From NCBI GenBank assembly GCA_046728155.1, contig JBKPDY010000105.1, forward strand, positions 1 to 64,000: DNA of 64,000 nucleotides, written 5' to 3'. The position numbers were made by a program, and so were the translations under genes. The notes beneath the pieces were generated by a model. That model searched no databases and had not been told where the DNA came from. It was given only the letters and a program-made list of their open reading frames with translations. Shown one piece after another: positions 51,389-60,049 of this stretch. This stretch comes from CAWDLX01 sp046728155. Its GTDB lineage: Bacteria > Actinomycetota > Actinomycetes > Mycobacteriales > Micromonosporaceae. Numbering within the stretch: position 1 is the stretch's first letter; each line of letters opens with the position of its first letter.

Positions 51389-52744
51389 CTAAGACGGGAA
51401 CAGCACCCCGGGATTGAGCAGTCCGGCCGGGTCGAAGGCCGTCTTCACGCGTCGCATCGCCGCGATCTCCTCAGCTGAGCGTGACAATCCCAACCACGGC
51501 GTCTTGGCCCGTCCTACGCCGTGCTCCGAGCTGATGCTGCCGCCATGTACGGCGACCCTGGTCAGCACCGCCTCGGTCACCGCCTCATCCCTGTCGGTGG
51601 CGTGGAGCACATTGATGTGCAGGTTGCCCTCGTTGAGATGTCCGAAGAGGACAGTCTGCGCGCCCGGGGCGGCGGCTGCGACGATGCCGGGGAGCTCCTC
51701 TACCAGGGCGGGAAGGTCGTCGAGGGGGACGCATACGTCCAGCTTTACCGGTACGCCCACGGACCCGATCGCCTCGGCGTGCGAATCCCGGTACGCCCAC
51801 AGCCGGGCTCGACCGGCGGCATCGGAAGCGACCGCCGCGTCACCGACGACATCGCAGGAAGCAAGGAGGTCCAGCAGCTCGTCCGTCGGGTCGGCACGAC
51901 CGGCGGCCTCGATGACGACGTACGTCGGAAACTGGGCTGACAGCGGCAGCGGCAGTGACGCGTACGACCGGACGAGGGCGAGTCCTTCGGCGAGGAACAG
52001 CTCGGCTGCGGTCAGGGTGCCGAGATCGCGCCGCGCGGCGGCGACCAGGGCGAGGGCCGCTGGTGGTCCGGCGACACCGGCCAGGGCGACCGCCTGCTGT
52101 CCGGGCGGCGGGACAAGCTGCAACCGCAGTCGAGTCAACACGCCGAGCGTGCCCTCGCTGCCACAGAAGAGCTGCGCCAGGTCGTACCCGGTGTTGTCCT
52201 TGGCCGGCGGCGACAGTCTACTGAGGACGGTACCGTCGGCGAGAACGGCTTCGACGCCGGCGACCTGGGCGCGCATACTGCCGTAGCGGACCACCCGGAT
52301 CCCGCCGGCGTTGGTGGCGGCAAGGCCGCCGATGGTCGCCTGCGACCGGGCGGCGAGGTCGATCCCGAAGTCGAGCCCGGCGGCCCGGGCGTGGTGCTGC
52401 AGAGCTTCCAGCCGTACCCCTGCTCCGGCGGTCACCTGGGCCGCCACGGAGTCGACCGGCTCCAGGTCGGCCAACCGGGTCAGGCTCAGCAGCACCTCCC
52501 CGCCGCGTGGCACGCCACCGCCGACCAGGCCGGAGTTGCCGCCCTGCACCGTTATGGGCACACCGGCGCCCGCGCACAAGCGAACGACCTCGGCAACCTC
52601 CGATGTGGACGATGGTCGGACCACGCACCGGGCCTCGCCGTGAAAGCGGCGGGTCCAGTCCACCTCGTACGACGCCCTGAGGTCGGGGTCGACCAGGAGG
52701 TGGCTATCGCCCACGACGTCGCGGAGGTCAGCCTCCAGGGTCAC
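51389..52744 (-). CDS. FAD-linked oxidase, D-2-hydroxyglutarate/D-lactate dehydrogenase type
   Basis: A 451-residue VAO-family flavoprotein. The FAD domain has 'VRPSSTSEVAEVVRLCAGAGVPITVQGGNSGLVGG' style sequence and 'GIDLAARSQATIGGLAATNAGG'. The C-terminal cap ends with 'GGSISSEHGVGRAKTPWLG', holding the substrate His motif of GlcD/D2HGDH enzymes. GTG 52744 overlaps the serA stop. Pairing with serA suggests D-2-hydroxyglutarate as substrate, since some SerA enzymes make it from 2-oxoglutarate; D-lactate or glycolate remain possible. Confidence 0.88.
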   Translation of the reverse strand: MTLEADLRDVVGDSHLLVDPDLRASYEVDWTRRFHGEARCVVRPSSTSEVAEVVRLCAGAGVPITVQGGNSGLVGGGVPRGGEVLLSLTRLADLEPVDSVAAQVTAGAGVRLEALQHHARAAGLDFGIDLAARSQATIGGLAATNAGGIRVVRYGSMRAQVAGVEAVLADGTVLSRLSPPAKDNTGYDLAQLFCGSEGTLGVLTRLRLQLVPPPGQQAVALAGVAGPPAALALVAAARRDLGTLTAAELFLAEGLALVRSYASLPLPLSAQFPTYVVIEAAGRADPTDELLDLLASCDVVGDAAVASDAAGRARLWAYRDSHAEAIGSVGVPVKLDVCVPLDDLPALVEELPGIVAAAAPGAQTVLFGHLNEGNLHINVLHATDRDEAVTEAVLTRVAVHGGSISSEHGVGRAKTPWLGLSRSAEEIAAMRRVKTAFDPAGLLNPGVLFPS

Positions 52745-53937
52745 GACAGGACCCGCAGGCGGATCGTCTGCGGCATGGCGCGGAGCTGGCCGAGCACGTC
52801 CTCGGCGTAGTCGGTACCGATGTCGGTGAGCAGGTAGCCGACCTCGCCACGGGTTGCGAGCAGCTGGCCCTCGATATTCACGCCGTGATTGGCGAGGATG
52901 CCGTTGACAGTGGCGAGTACCCCCGGCGTGTTGGTATGCACATGGACAAGCCGGTGCGTGTCCGGTTGCTGAGCCATGACCACCGGCGGCAGGTTCACGC
53001 TCAGCGTCGTGGTGCCCTCGGCGGCGTACTGGGCGACCTTGTTGGCCACGAACATACCGATGTCGGCCTGCGCCTCCTCAGTGGATCCGCCGATATGCGG
53101 GGTGAGGATGACATTGGGCAGCCCGCGCAACTCGGAGACGAACTCGTCGCCTCGGCCTTTCGGCTCGTTCGGGAACACGTCGACCGCTGCCCCGGCCAGG
53201 TGACCGCACTCGAGGTGCCGCCGGAGTGCGGCGTGGTCGATGACGAAGCCGCGACTGAGGTTAAGGAAGAGGCTGCGTGGACGCATCCGCGCGAACTGCT
53301 GCTCTCCGAAGAAGCCGCTGTTGCCCGGCCGTCCGTCCACGTGCAGCGAGACCGCGTCACTGACCTCGAGCAGCTCGTCCAGTGTCCCGCACCGGCGGGC
53401 ATTACCCAGGGCGAGCTTGTCCGCGGTGTCGTAGAAGTACACCGTCATGCCCAGGTCTTCGGCCAGCACCGAGAGCTGGGTGCCGATGTTGCCGTAGCCG
53501 ACGATGCCCAGCGCCTGCCCGCGCACCTCGTGGCTGCCTTCGGCGGCCTTGTCCCAGATGCCCGCGTGCATTCCGGCGTTCTTCTCGGTCAGTCCGCGGG
53601 TCAACGCGATGATCTCCGCGAGCACGAGTTCGACCACGCTGCGCGTATTGGAGAAGGGCGCGTTGAATACGGCTATCCCGGCGCGGGTCGCGGCGGTCAG
53701 GTCGACCTGATCCGTCCCGATGCAGAAGGCACCGACGGCTATCAGGTCCGCGCCGGCGGCGAGCGCGGCCGCAGTGAGCTGGGTCTGGGACCTGATGCCC
53801 AACAGGTGGACACCGCCGAGGCGTTCCACCAGCTCCGTCTCATCCAAGGCCCGCCCGACGACCGCCACGTCGTGGGCATCGGCCTTCAACCTGGACACAG
53901 CGTCAGGGTGGATCCCTTCCAGCAGCAGAGCGCGCAT
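52741..53937 (-). CDS. serA: D-3-phosphoglycerate dehydrogenase
   Basis: A 398-residue D-isomer hydroxyacid dehydrogenase from ATG 53937. The NAD motif is 'LGIVGYGNIGTQLSVLAEDLG' near residues 150-170. The catalytic residues follow as Arg in 'LSRGFVIDH', Glu in 'VFPNEP' and His in 'LTPHIGGSTEEAQ'. A C-terminal ACT domain ('VHVHTNTPGVLATVNGILANHGVNIEGQ') senses serine. At about 400 residues it is the short SerA type, without the extra ASB domain found in mycobacterial enzymes. It starts serine synthesis. Confidence 0.93.
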   Translation of the reverse strand: MRALLLEGIHPDAVSRLKADAHDVAVVGRALDETELVERLGGVHLLGIRSQTQLTAAALAAGADLIAVGAFCIGTDQVDLTAATRAGIAVFNAPFSNTRSVVELVLAEIIALTRGLTEKNAGMHAGIWDKAAEGSHEVRGQALGIVGYGNIGTQLSVLAEDLGMTVYFYDTADKLALGNARRCGTLDELLEVSDAVSLHVDGRPGNSGFFGEQQFARMRPRSLFLNLSRGFVIDHAALRRHLECGHLAGAAVDVFPNEPKGRGDEFVSELRGLPNVILTPHIGGSTEEAQADIGMFVANKVAQYAAEGTTTLSVNLPPVVMAQQPDTHRLVHVHTNTPGVLATVNGILANHGVNIEGQLLATRGEVGYLLTDIGTDYAEDVLGQLRAMPQTIRLRVLS

Positions 53938-54027
53938 GTGACGTGCCCATCCCATCTCGGCGGCGCCCCCACCGGCGCCGGCACCCGAACGAGCCTAGAC
54001 CAGCTGCGGCGTGCCCCCGTCAAGCGG

Positions 54028-55866
54028 CTACCGCGCCGGACCGAAGCGTCTCGCCGCGAGATCGGTCGCAGCCGCGCGCCGCAGGTCGACGGCCCAGATG
54101 AGCAGGCCGACCATGCCGAGGGCCAACGTGAACAGGTAGTACAACGCCGTGCTCGCCGATATCGGGGTCGCGGTGGAGAGCAGTCCCTGGATCCGCATGC
54201 TGGGTGGCCGGTGACTGTCGGAGACACTCAGCGCGTACGAGAAGTGGCCGAGCTGTGCCCCCATGAAGAACAGCCATCCCTCGATGTACTTGCGAGCCAG
54301 CATGTACGCGGCGACCAGGCTGAGCGCCAGTGCGATCGCGATGAACACGCGAAGCTCGGCCGGCAGGTCGCCAACGGCGAGCACTGTCACGAACACGGCG
54401 GCGGCCGCTCCGCCGAGCCAGGGCCAGACACCGCGAGGCACCCGTCCAATCGGAACAGTTCCGGTCGACCACACCCACCACCCGAGGATGTAGACGGCCG
54501 CGGTCGCGACGCAGATGGCGATGAGAACCAGACCGTGGCGGGAGAGCGTTATGGCCCGCGCCGTGACGGTGAACGCGGAGTATCCGGACTCGAGCGGTTG
54601 GAACGCCACCCACTGCAACGCCGTGCTCATGCTGCCACCGCGACTGTTCCCGGTCAGGTAAATGGCCGCTCGTAGCGCTGGTGCCGTCAACGCGCTCAGC
54701 AGGAGCAGGAACCAGGCGCTGGAGCTTCGGCGGGTCAGCAACCAGGTGCCCAACCCGCCGCCGATCAGCGTCAGCAGGACGAGGATCGCGAACTGTGCCG
54801 ACAGCTCGATCGGGACGGCCGTACGCCCGCGGACGATGCGCTGCAGGGGTACCGACGCGACGAACGCGGCGACACCGGCCACGAGGACACCGAACAAGAC
54901 CTGCGGATGGCGACCGGTGTCCCATCGCGTCACGGAGGCGGCCCGGGGCGGCAGCCATCCCCCGGTCCAGACCGGTGCGAACACCTTCGTACGGGCGACG
55001 ACTGTCGCGGTGGGTCGGCCGACAAGGACTCCATTGTGGAGACTCGCCGCTTCGCGGAGGGCGGTCGCGAATGCCGTGCAGGATGGGTAGCGCGCCGCCG
55101 GGTCCTTGGCCATGCCTCGGGCCAACACGGCATCAACCGCCTTGGGCAGATCGCCGCGGCGGCTGGTGGCGGGCGGGGGCGGCGCGTGCAGATGCGCTGT
55201 GATCGCCGCGGCCTCGTTGGTGCCCGGGAACGGCACGGCACCGGTGAGACAGTGAAATGCCGTACACGCCAACGCGTACTGGTCGGACCTGGCGTCGCCG
55301 CCGCCCTCGATCCGCTCCGGCGCGATGTAGCCGTAGGAACCCATGACGCGTCCGGAGCCACGCCCCTCGCGGCCGCCGACCAGCTTCGCGATGCCGAAGT
55401 CGACCAGATAGGCATGTTCGGTCGCGGTGCCCGCGGCCGCCACCATGACATTGGCCGGCTTGACGTCACGATGCACCAGACCGTGCGCGTGGGCGGCATC
55501 AAGCGCGTCCGCGATCGCCCCGATCAGGCCGACCGTGCGCTGCAGGCTCAGCCCGTGGCTGGGGATCAACCGATCCAAGCTGGGCCCGTCGACGTACTGC
55601 ATCGCCACGTACCACGAGCCGTCGGTCGCCTGGCCGGCGTCGTGTACGCCGGCGATGTGTGGATGGTGCAGCCGAGCCGCGCCGACCGCCTCCTGCTCGA
55701 ACCGCTGGCGCGCCTCCGGATCGCCGGCCAGATGGGCTTGGAGCACCTTGACCGCGTCCAGCCGGTCGAGCGTCACGTGCCGGGCCAGGTACACCATTCC
55801 CTGCCCGCCCGCGCCGAGGCCACGAATGACCTCGTAGTTTCCTATGCGGTAACCGGGCTGGAGCAC
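54028..55866 (-). CDS. Ser/Thr protein kinase with multi-pass membrane C-terminus
   Basis: A 612-residue protein. The kinase domain (about 10-270) has the Gly loop 'GLGAGGQGMVYLA', Lys in 'DAVKVL' (K40), 'HRDVKPANVM' (D134) and 'VDFGIAKL' (D156), so it should be active. From about residue 325 seven or eight hydrophobic helices follow, such as 'VLFGVLVAGVAAFVASV', 'FAILVLLTLIGGGLGTWLL' and 'TALYYLFTLALGMVGLLIW'. Most actinobacterial Pkn kinases have one helix and an external PASTA or other domain; this one has a polytopic tail and no external domain. Targets unknown. Confidence 0.92.
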   Translation of the reverse strand: MLQPGYRIGNYEVIRGLGAGGQGMVYLARHVTLDRLDAVKVLQAHLAGDPEARQRFEQEAVGAARLHHPHIAGVHDAGQATDGSWYVAMQYVDGPSLDRLIPSHGLSLQRTVGLIGAIADALDAAHAHGLVHRDVKPANVMVAAAGTATEHAYLVDFGIAKLVGGREGRGSGRVMGSYGYIAPERIEGGGDARSDQYALACTAFHCLTGAVPFPGTNEAAAITAHLHAPPPPATSRRGDLPKAVDAVLARGMAKDPAARYPSCTAFATALREAASLHNGVLVGRPTATVVARTKVFAPVWTGGWLPPRAASVTRWDTGRHPQVLFGVLVAGVAAFVASVPLQRIVRGRTAVPIELSAQFAILVLLTLIGGGLGTWLLTRRSSSAWFLLLLSALTAPALRAAIYLTGNSRGGSMSTALQWVAFQPLESGYSAFTVTARAITLSRHGLVLIAICVATAAVYILGWWVWSTGTVPIGRVPRGVWPWLGGAAAAVFVTVLAVGDLPAELRVFIAIALALSLVAAYMLARKYIEGWLFFMGAQLGHFSYALSVSDSHRPPSMRIQGLLSTATPISASTALYYLFTLALGMVGLLIWAVDLRRAAATDLAARRFGPAR

Positions 55867-55924
55867 GCATCAACCCTGTCACATCGATGCGACCACCGTC
55901 AGCCGGCTGCCGACGAGGGGTACG

Positions 55925-55930
55925 TAATGT
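55925..55930 (+). promoter_or_regulatory. -10-like hexamer for a leaderless methyltransferase message
   Basis: TAATGT, six bases before ATG 55937; the 70-base gap to the divergent kinase must hold both promoters. Confidence 0.35.
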
Positions 55931-55936
55931 GACCTG

Positions 55937-56605
55937 ATGCCTCGGGATCCGGCCGCCTTCGTCCGCGACCACGTCCATCTCGCGCCGGTGGCCCTCGTCC
56001 CGGAGATCTCCCTGTACCAGGCCGACGACCCGATCGGGCTCTGGGAGCTCAATGAGGGCGAGTACCGCTCCGCACAGCCGCCCCCGTTCTGGGCCTTCGC
56101 GTGGGCCGGCGGACAGGCGCTCGCCCGTTACGTGTTGGACCATCCGGACGTCGTACGCGGCCGGCGCGTGCTGGACCTGGCCGCCGGCTCCGGTCTGGTG
56201 GCCATATCGGCCGCCCTGGCCGGAGGAGCGTCGGTGCGCGCCGTGGAGATCGATCCGCTCGCCATCGCCGCGATCGAGCTCAACGCGTGCGTCAACCAGG
56301 TGATCGTCTCCGGCGAACTTGGCGACATCCTCGATGGCGACGCCGGGGGCGCGCAGGTCGTCCTCGCCGGCGACGTGTTCTACAGCCGGGCGATGGCGGA
56401 TCGGGTGCTGGCTTTCCTCCGCCGGGCCGCGGGAGCGGGGGTTCGGGTCCTGGTCGGTGACCCCGAGCGCGCCTTCCTCCCCCGCGCGCTGTTCACCCCG
56501 CTGGCTACCGTCGCCGTACCGGTGACGCAGGCGCTGGAAAGCGCCGACGTGAAGCAGGCCACCGTATGGGAGCTCCCCACCCCACGTCACGTGACTCAAC
56601 AATAG
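55937..56605 (+). CDS. Class I methyltransferase, ETF-beta lysine methyltransferase-like
   Basis: A 222-residue protein. 'PIGLWELNEGEYRSAQPPPFWAFAWAGGQALAR' pattern at residues 35-67 is typical of the ETFBKMT/Nnt1-like group. Then come 'VLDLAAGSGLVAISAALAG' (SAM loop) and 'VRAVEIDPLAIAAIELN' (acidic residue). The family methylates Lys on proteins such as ETF-beta. Two acyl-CoA dehydrogenase clusters that use ETF lie nearby, which fits, but the substrate is inferred only by family. It converges on the dehydrogenase at 56656. Confidence 0.83.
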   Translation: MPRDPAAFVRDHVHLAPVALVPEISLYQADDPIGLWELNEGEYRSAQPPPFWAFAWAGGQALARYVLDHPDVVRGRRVLDLAAGSGLVAISAALAGGASVRAVEIDPLAIAAIELNACVNQVIVSGELGDILDGDAGGAQVVLAGDVFYSRAMADRVLAFLRRAAGAGVRVLVGDPERAFLPRALFTPLATVAVPVTQALESADVKQATVWELPTPRHVTQQ

Positions 56606-56645
56606 GGGCGCCGTGTTGTACCCGAGAGGTCAACAGGGTGCCCCT
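56604..56645. terminator. 15-bp-arm hairpin between convergent genes, shares a repeat with 15836-15855
   Basis: Arms 56604-56618 and 56631-56645 pair at 14 of 15 positions, one as G-U. The right arm lies in AGCAGGGGCACCCTGTTGAC (minus, 56629-56648), the same 20 bases found at 15836-15855. Confidence 0.65.
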
Positions 56646-56655
56646 GCTTTCAGCC

Positions 56656-57828
56656 TCAGGCGAGGTGGCCGCCGATCTGGGTGTACCCACGCAACAGGTC
56701 ACGGGAGACGATCAGACGCAACATCTCGTCGGTGCCCTCGAAGATCCGGAACAGCCGGACCTGCCGGTACCAGCGCTCGATCGGAAGCTCGCGGGTGTAG
56801 CCCATGCCACCGTGGATCTGCAGCACCCGATCGACGATGCGGTTGACCGCGCTCGCCCCGAAGAGCTTGCACATCGCCGACGAGTGGCGCGGGTCCAGAC
56901 CGTGGTCGACCGTCCACGCCGCGCGCAGGACCAGCCAGCGCGCGGCCTCGAGTTCCGTCTCCGAGTCGGCGATCATCCATTGGATGGCTTGGTTCGCGGA
57001 GATCGGCCGGCCGAAGGTCTCCCGTACGTTGGCATAGTCGATCGCCATCTGCAGCGCCCGTTCGGCTATGCCCACTCCCATCGACGGGATGGTGTACCGT
57101 CCCTTCCCGATCCACCGCATCCCGAGCTCGAATCCCTCGCCGATCCGTCCGAGGATGTTGCGGGCCGGGACCCGAACGTCGGCGAAGGAGAGCGCGGCTG
57201 GACCGCCCTCGCCCATCGTCTGGATCGGGTCGGAGGTCCAGCCCATTGCGCGGTCGACAAGGAACGCCGTCGTACCCCCGCCGCGGACGCCCTTCACCGT
57301 GTCGGTGACGGCGACCACGATCGCATAGTCCGCGTCGTGTCCATTGGTGATGAACGTCTTCTCACCGTTGAGCACCCAGTCATCACCGTCCGGCCGGGCG
57401 CTGAGCCTGATGTTGGCCGCGTCGGAGCCGGCCCCCGGCTCAGTGATGGCGAAGCAGGAGAGGCGCTCGCCGGCGATCGTCGGCAAGAGGTACTCCTTCT
57501 TCTGCTCCTCGTTGGCGACGTACAGGATGTTGTCGGCCTCGCCGCCGAAGCGGAACGGCACGAACGTACGGCCGATCTCGGTCCATACGAGCGACTGCAT
57601 GACCGTGGAGAGGTTCATGCCGCCGTACTCCTCCGGCGTGGAGAGACCCCAGAAGCCAAACTGCTTGGCCTTGAGCTGAAGCTCCCGTAGCTCGTCCCGG
57701 GTGATTCCGGGCCGGTGCGCGCGTTCGCGGCGCAGCACCTCCTCCTCGAGCGGCATCACCTCCTTGCGGATGAAGGCCCGGGCGGTCTCCCGGATCGCGT
57801 TCTCCTCATCGCTGAGCGAAAAGTCCAT
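56656..57828 (-). CDS. Acyl-CoA dehydrogenase
   Basis: A 390-residue canonical medium/short-chain-type enzyme. 'FAITEPGAGSDAANIRLSA' binds FAD and substrate, 'VLNGEKTFITNG' follows, 'LQIHGGMGYTRELPIERWYR' and 'LFRIFEGTDEMLRLIVSRDLL' give the C-terminal catalytic Glu region. It makes enoyl-CoA with electrons to ETF. It is divergent from a TetR gene and preceded by a 19-base operator at 57846-57864, so it belongs to the regulon of that repressor along with the aldehyde and alcohol dehydrogenases. Confidence 0.93.
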   Translation of the reverse strand: MDFSLSDEENAIRETARAFIRKEVMPLEEEVLRRERAHRPGITRDELRELQLKAKQFGFWGLSTPEEYGGMNLSTVMQSLVWTEIGRTFVPFRFGGEADNILYVANEEQKKEYLLPTIAGERLSCFAITEPGAGSDAANIRLSARPDGDDWVLNGEKTFITNGHDADYAIVVAVTDTVKGVRGGGTTAFLVDRAMGWTSDPIQTMGEGGPAALSFADVRVPARNILGRIGEGFELGMRWIGKGRYTIPSMGVGIAERALQMAIDYANVRETFGRPISANQAIQWMIADSETELEAARWLVLRAAWTVDHGLDPRHSSAMCKLFGASAVNRIVDRVLQIHGGMGYTRELPIERWYRQVRLFRIFEGTDEMLRLIVSRDLLRGYTQIGGHLA

Positions 57829-57845
57829 TGTGGTCTCCGCAGCCT

Positions 57846-57864
57846 AAACTAGCGGTGGAAGTTT
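57846..57864. promoter_or_regulatory. TetR-type operator copy 1
   Basis: AAACTAGCGGTGGAAGTTT. It matches the 19-mer at 58594-58612 in the form AAACT-N2-C-N-GTGG-N-AGTTT. It lies between the dehydrogenase start and the TetR gene. Confidence 0.65.
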
Positions 57865-57925
57865 TCCATCGAAAGTGTGGCAGACTTGGGTCGGCCGCGG
57901 AACAGGATGTGACGGAGGTGACGGA

Positions 57926-58594
57926 TTGGCTCGGCCCCGACAGCCACTGCTGACCCGCCAGCGCATCGTCGCGGCCGCGTCGGCGCTGGTCGACGCCGAA
58001 GGGCTCGAGTCGTTCTCCACCCGCCGCCTCGCCGCCGAGCTCGGCGTCCAGGGGCCGTCGCTGTACAACCACTTCGCGACGAAGGACGACATCCTCGACG
58101 CCGTGGCGGACTCCATCACGGCCGAGGTCGACATCTCCCACTTCGGCCGGATGCCCTGGCCGGAGGCGCTACGGCGATGGGCCTACCACTACCGGTCCGC
58201 GCTCGCCGCCCACTCCAACATCGTGCCGTTCCTGGCCCAGGGACCACGCCGCCGTCCGGCGGCGTTGGCGATGGCCGATGTCGTCTACGGCTCGTTGATC
58301 GCGGCGGGTTGGCCACCCGCGACCGCCACGTACGTCGCGGCATCGATGCGTTCGTTCATCGTCGGCTCGGCCCTCGGGTCGTTCGCGCGCGGCTATGTCG
58401 CCGATCCCGAGCTGTACGCCACCGACTACCCTCACCTGACCCAGGCACATCGGCTCGCCGACCATCAGACCCAGGTCGACGAACGTGCCTTCGCGCTCGG
58501 CGTGGACGCGATGATCGAGGGTCTGGTCGCGCTGTACGAACGGGCGGGCTACGGACCAACGAGGGTCGAGGCAGTGCCGGTTGCGCCGCCGTAA
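57926..58594 (+). CDS. TetR-family regulator of the flanking dehydrogenase genes
   Basis: A 222-residue repressor from TTG 57926, with GGAGG seven bases upstream. The HTH is 'LTRQRIVAAASALVDAEGLESFSTRRLAAELGVQGPSLYNHFATKDDIL', recognition helix 'GPSLYNHF'; the C-terminal helical ligand domain is of the TetR_C type. Operator-like 19-mers lie on both sides of the gene, before the divergent acyl-CoA dehydrogenase and before the downstream aldehyde dehydrogenase. The inducer is probably an acyl-CoA or aldehyde in this pathway. Confidence 0.9.
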   Translation: MARPRQPLLTRQRIVAAASALVDAEGLESFSTRRLAAELGVQGPSLYNHFATKDDILDAVADSITAEVDISHFGRMPWPEALRRWAYHYRSALAAHSNIVPFLAQGPRRRPAALAMADVVYGSLIAAGWPPATATYVAASMRSFIVGSALGSFARGYVADPELYATDYPHLTQAHRLADHQTQVDERAFALGVDAMIEGLVALYERAGYGPTRVEAVPVAPP

Positions 58595-58612
58595 AACTTA
58601 CAGTGGTAGTTT
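58594..58612. promoter_or_regulatory. TetR-type operator copy 2
   Basis: AAACTTACAGTGGTAGTTT, starting on the last base of the TetR stop and 24 bases before the aldehyde dehydrogenase ATG. Confidence 0.65.
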
Positions 58613-58636
58613 CTCCCGAAGGAAGAGGCAGCAGCC

Positions 58637-60049
58637 ATGGATCGCAGGCACTTCTATATCGACGGCGGTTGGGTGGCCCCGCTGGGCACGGACACCATCG
58701 CGGTGGAGAACCCCGCCACCGAACGGGTCATCGCCAGCGTTCCCGCCGGGACCCCGGCTGATGTTGACCGCGCGGTCGCCGCCGCGAAGGCCGCATTCGG
58801 GCCCTGGTCGGCACTCCCCGCGGTTGACCGCGCCGAGCATCTGCGCCGCCTGCACACGGCGCTCGCGACCCGCCGCGATGAGGTCGCCACCACGGTGACG
58901 ACCGAGCTGGGCACACCGCTGCGGATCTCGCGGACCGTGCAGGCCGGGCTGCCGTTGACCGTGCTCGCCAACGCCGTCGAGTTGGCGGTCGTGCCTCCGG
59001 CCGACGAGACGATCGGCAACTCACTCGTCGTTCGGGAACCGGTCGGGGTGGTCGGCGCGATCACGCCGTGGAACTACCCGTTGCACCAGGTCATCGCCAA
59101 GGTGGCGTACGCCCTCGCGGCCGGTTGCACCGTCGTCGTCAAGCCGAGCGAGGTCACTCCTCTCGTCGCGTACCTGCTCTTCGACGCTGTGCACGAGGCG
59201 GCGCTGCCGCCGGGCGTGGTCAACCTCGTCGTCGGCACCGGACCTGTCGTGGGTGAGGCCATCGCGTCCCATCCGGATGTCGACATGGTCTCCTTCACCG
59301 GCTCAACGGCCGTCGGCCGGCGCGTCTCCCACCTCGCGGCCGACCGGATCGCCCGGGTGGCCCTCGAGCTGGGTGGGAAGTCGGCCAACGTGATCCTGGC
59401 CGACGCCGACCTCGCCACGGCGGTCAAGGTCGGAGTCCACAACGCCTTCCTCAACGCCGGCCAGACCTGTACCGCGTGGACCCGGATGCTCGTTCACCGC
59501 GACCGGTACGACGAGGCGGTGACCCTCGCCGGTGCCGTCGCATCGAGCTTCCGGACGGGCGACCCCTTCGACCCCTCGACCCGCCTCGGCCCGCTTTCCT
59601 CGGCCAACCAGCGGCAGCGGGTACGTACGTACATCGAGAAGGGTCTGGCCGATGGCGCCCGGCTGGTCACCGGCGGCGTCGACGCCCCCGTGCCGGCCAC
59701 CGGGCACTTCGTGGCGCCGACCGTCCTCGCCGATGTCGATCCGGACGCGACAGTGGCCCAGGAAGAGATCTTCGGCCCGGTCCTGGTGATCATTCCGTTC
59801 ACCGACGACGACGAAGCCGTGGCGATCGCCAACAACTCGCGGTACGGGCTCGCCGGCGGCGTCTGGTCGGCCGATCCGGCCCGAGCCGAGGCGGTGGCGC
59901 GACGCATCCGGGCGGGCGCGGTCGACATCAACGGCGCGGGATTCAACCCGATGGCGCCGTTCGGGGGGTACAAGCAATCCGGCACCGGCCGCGAACTGGG
60001 TTCGTACGGCTTGGCCGAGTTCCTTCAGGTGAAGGCCATCCAGCGATGA
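58637..60049 (+). CDS. NAD(P)-dependent aldehyde dehydrogenase
   Basis: A 470-residue ALDH. 'ITPWNYPLHQVIAKVAYALAAG' binds cofactor, 'FTGSTAVGRRVSHLAA' follows, the general base Glu is in 'ALELGGKSANVI' and the catalytic Cys in 'NAGQTCTAWTRML'; 'QEEIFGPVLVIIPF' completes the set. It oxidises an aldehyde to the acid. ATG 58637 has AAGGAAG upstream. The stop overlaps the ATG of the alcohol dehydrogenase (ATGA at 60046). Confidence 0.94.
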   Translation: MDRRHFYIDGGWVAPLGTDTIAVENPATERVIASVPAGTPADVDRAVAAAKAAFGPWSALPAVDRAEHLRRLHTALATRRDEVATTVTTELGTPLRISRTVQAGLPLTVLANAVELAVVPPADETIGNSLVVREPVGVVGAITPWNYPLHQVIAKVAYALAAGCTVVVKPSEVTPLVAYLLFDAVHEAALPPGVVNLVVGTGPVVGEAIASHPDVDMVSFTGSTAVGRRVSHLAADRIARVALELGGKSANVILADADLATAVKVGVHNAFLNAGQTCTAWTRMLVHRDRYDEAVTLAGAVASSFRTGDPFDPSTRLGPLSSANQRQRVRTYIEKGLADGARLVTGGVDAPVPATGHFVAPTVLADVDPDATVAQEEIFGPVLVIIPFTDDDEAVAIANNSRYGLAGGVWSADPARAEAVARRIRAGAVDINGAGFNPMAPFGGYKQSGTGRELGSYGLAEFLQVKAIQR

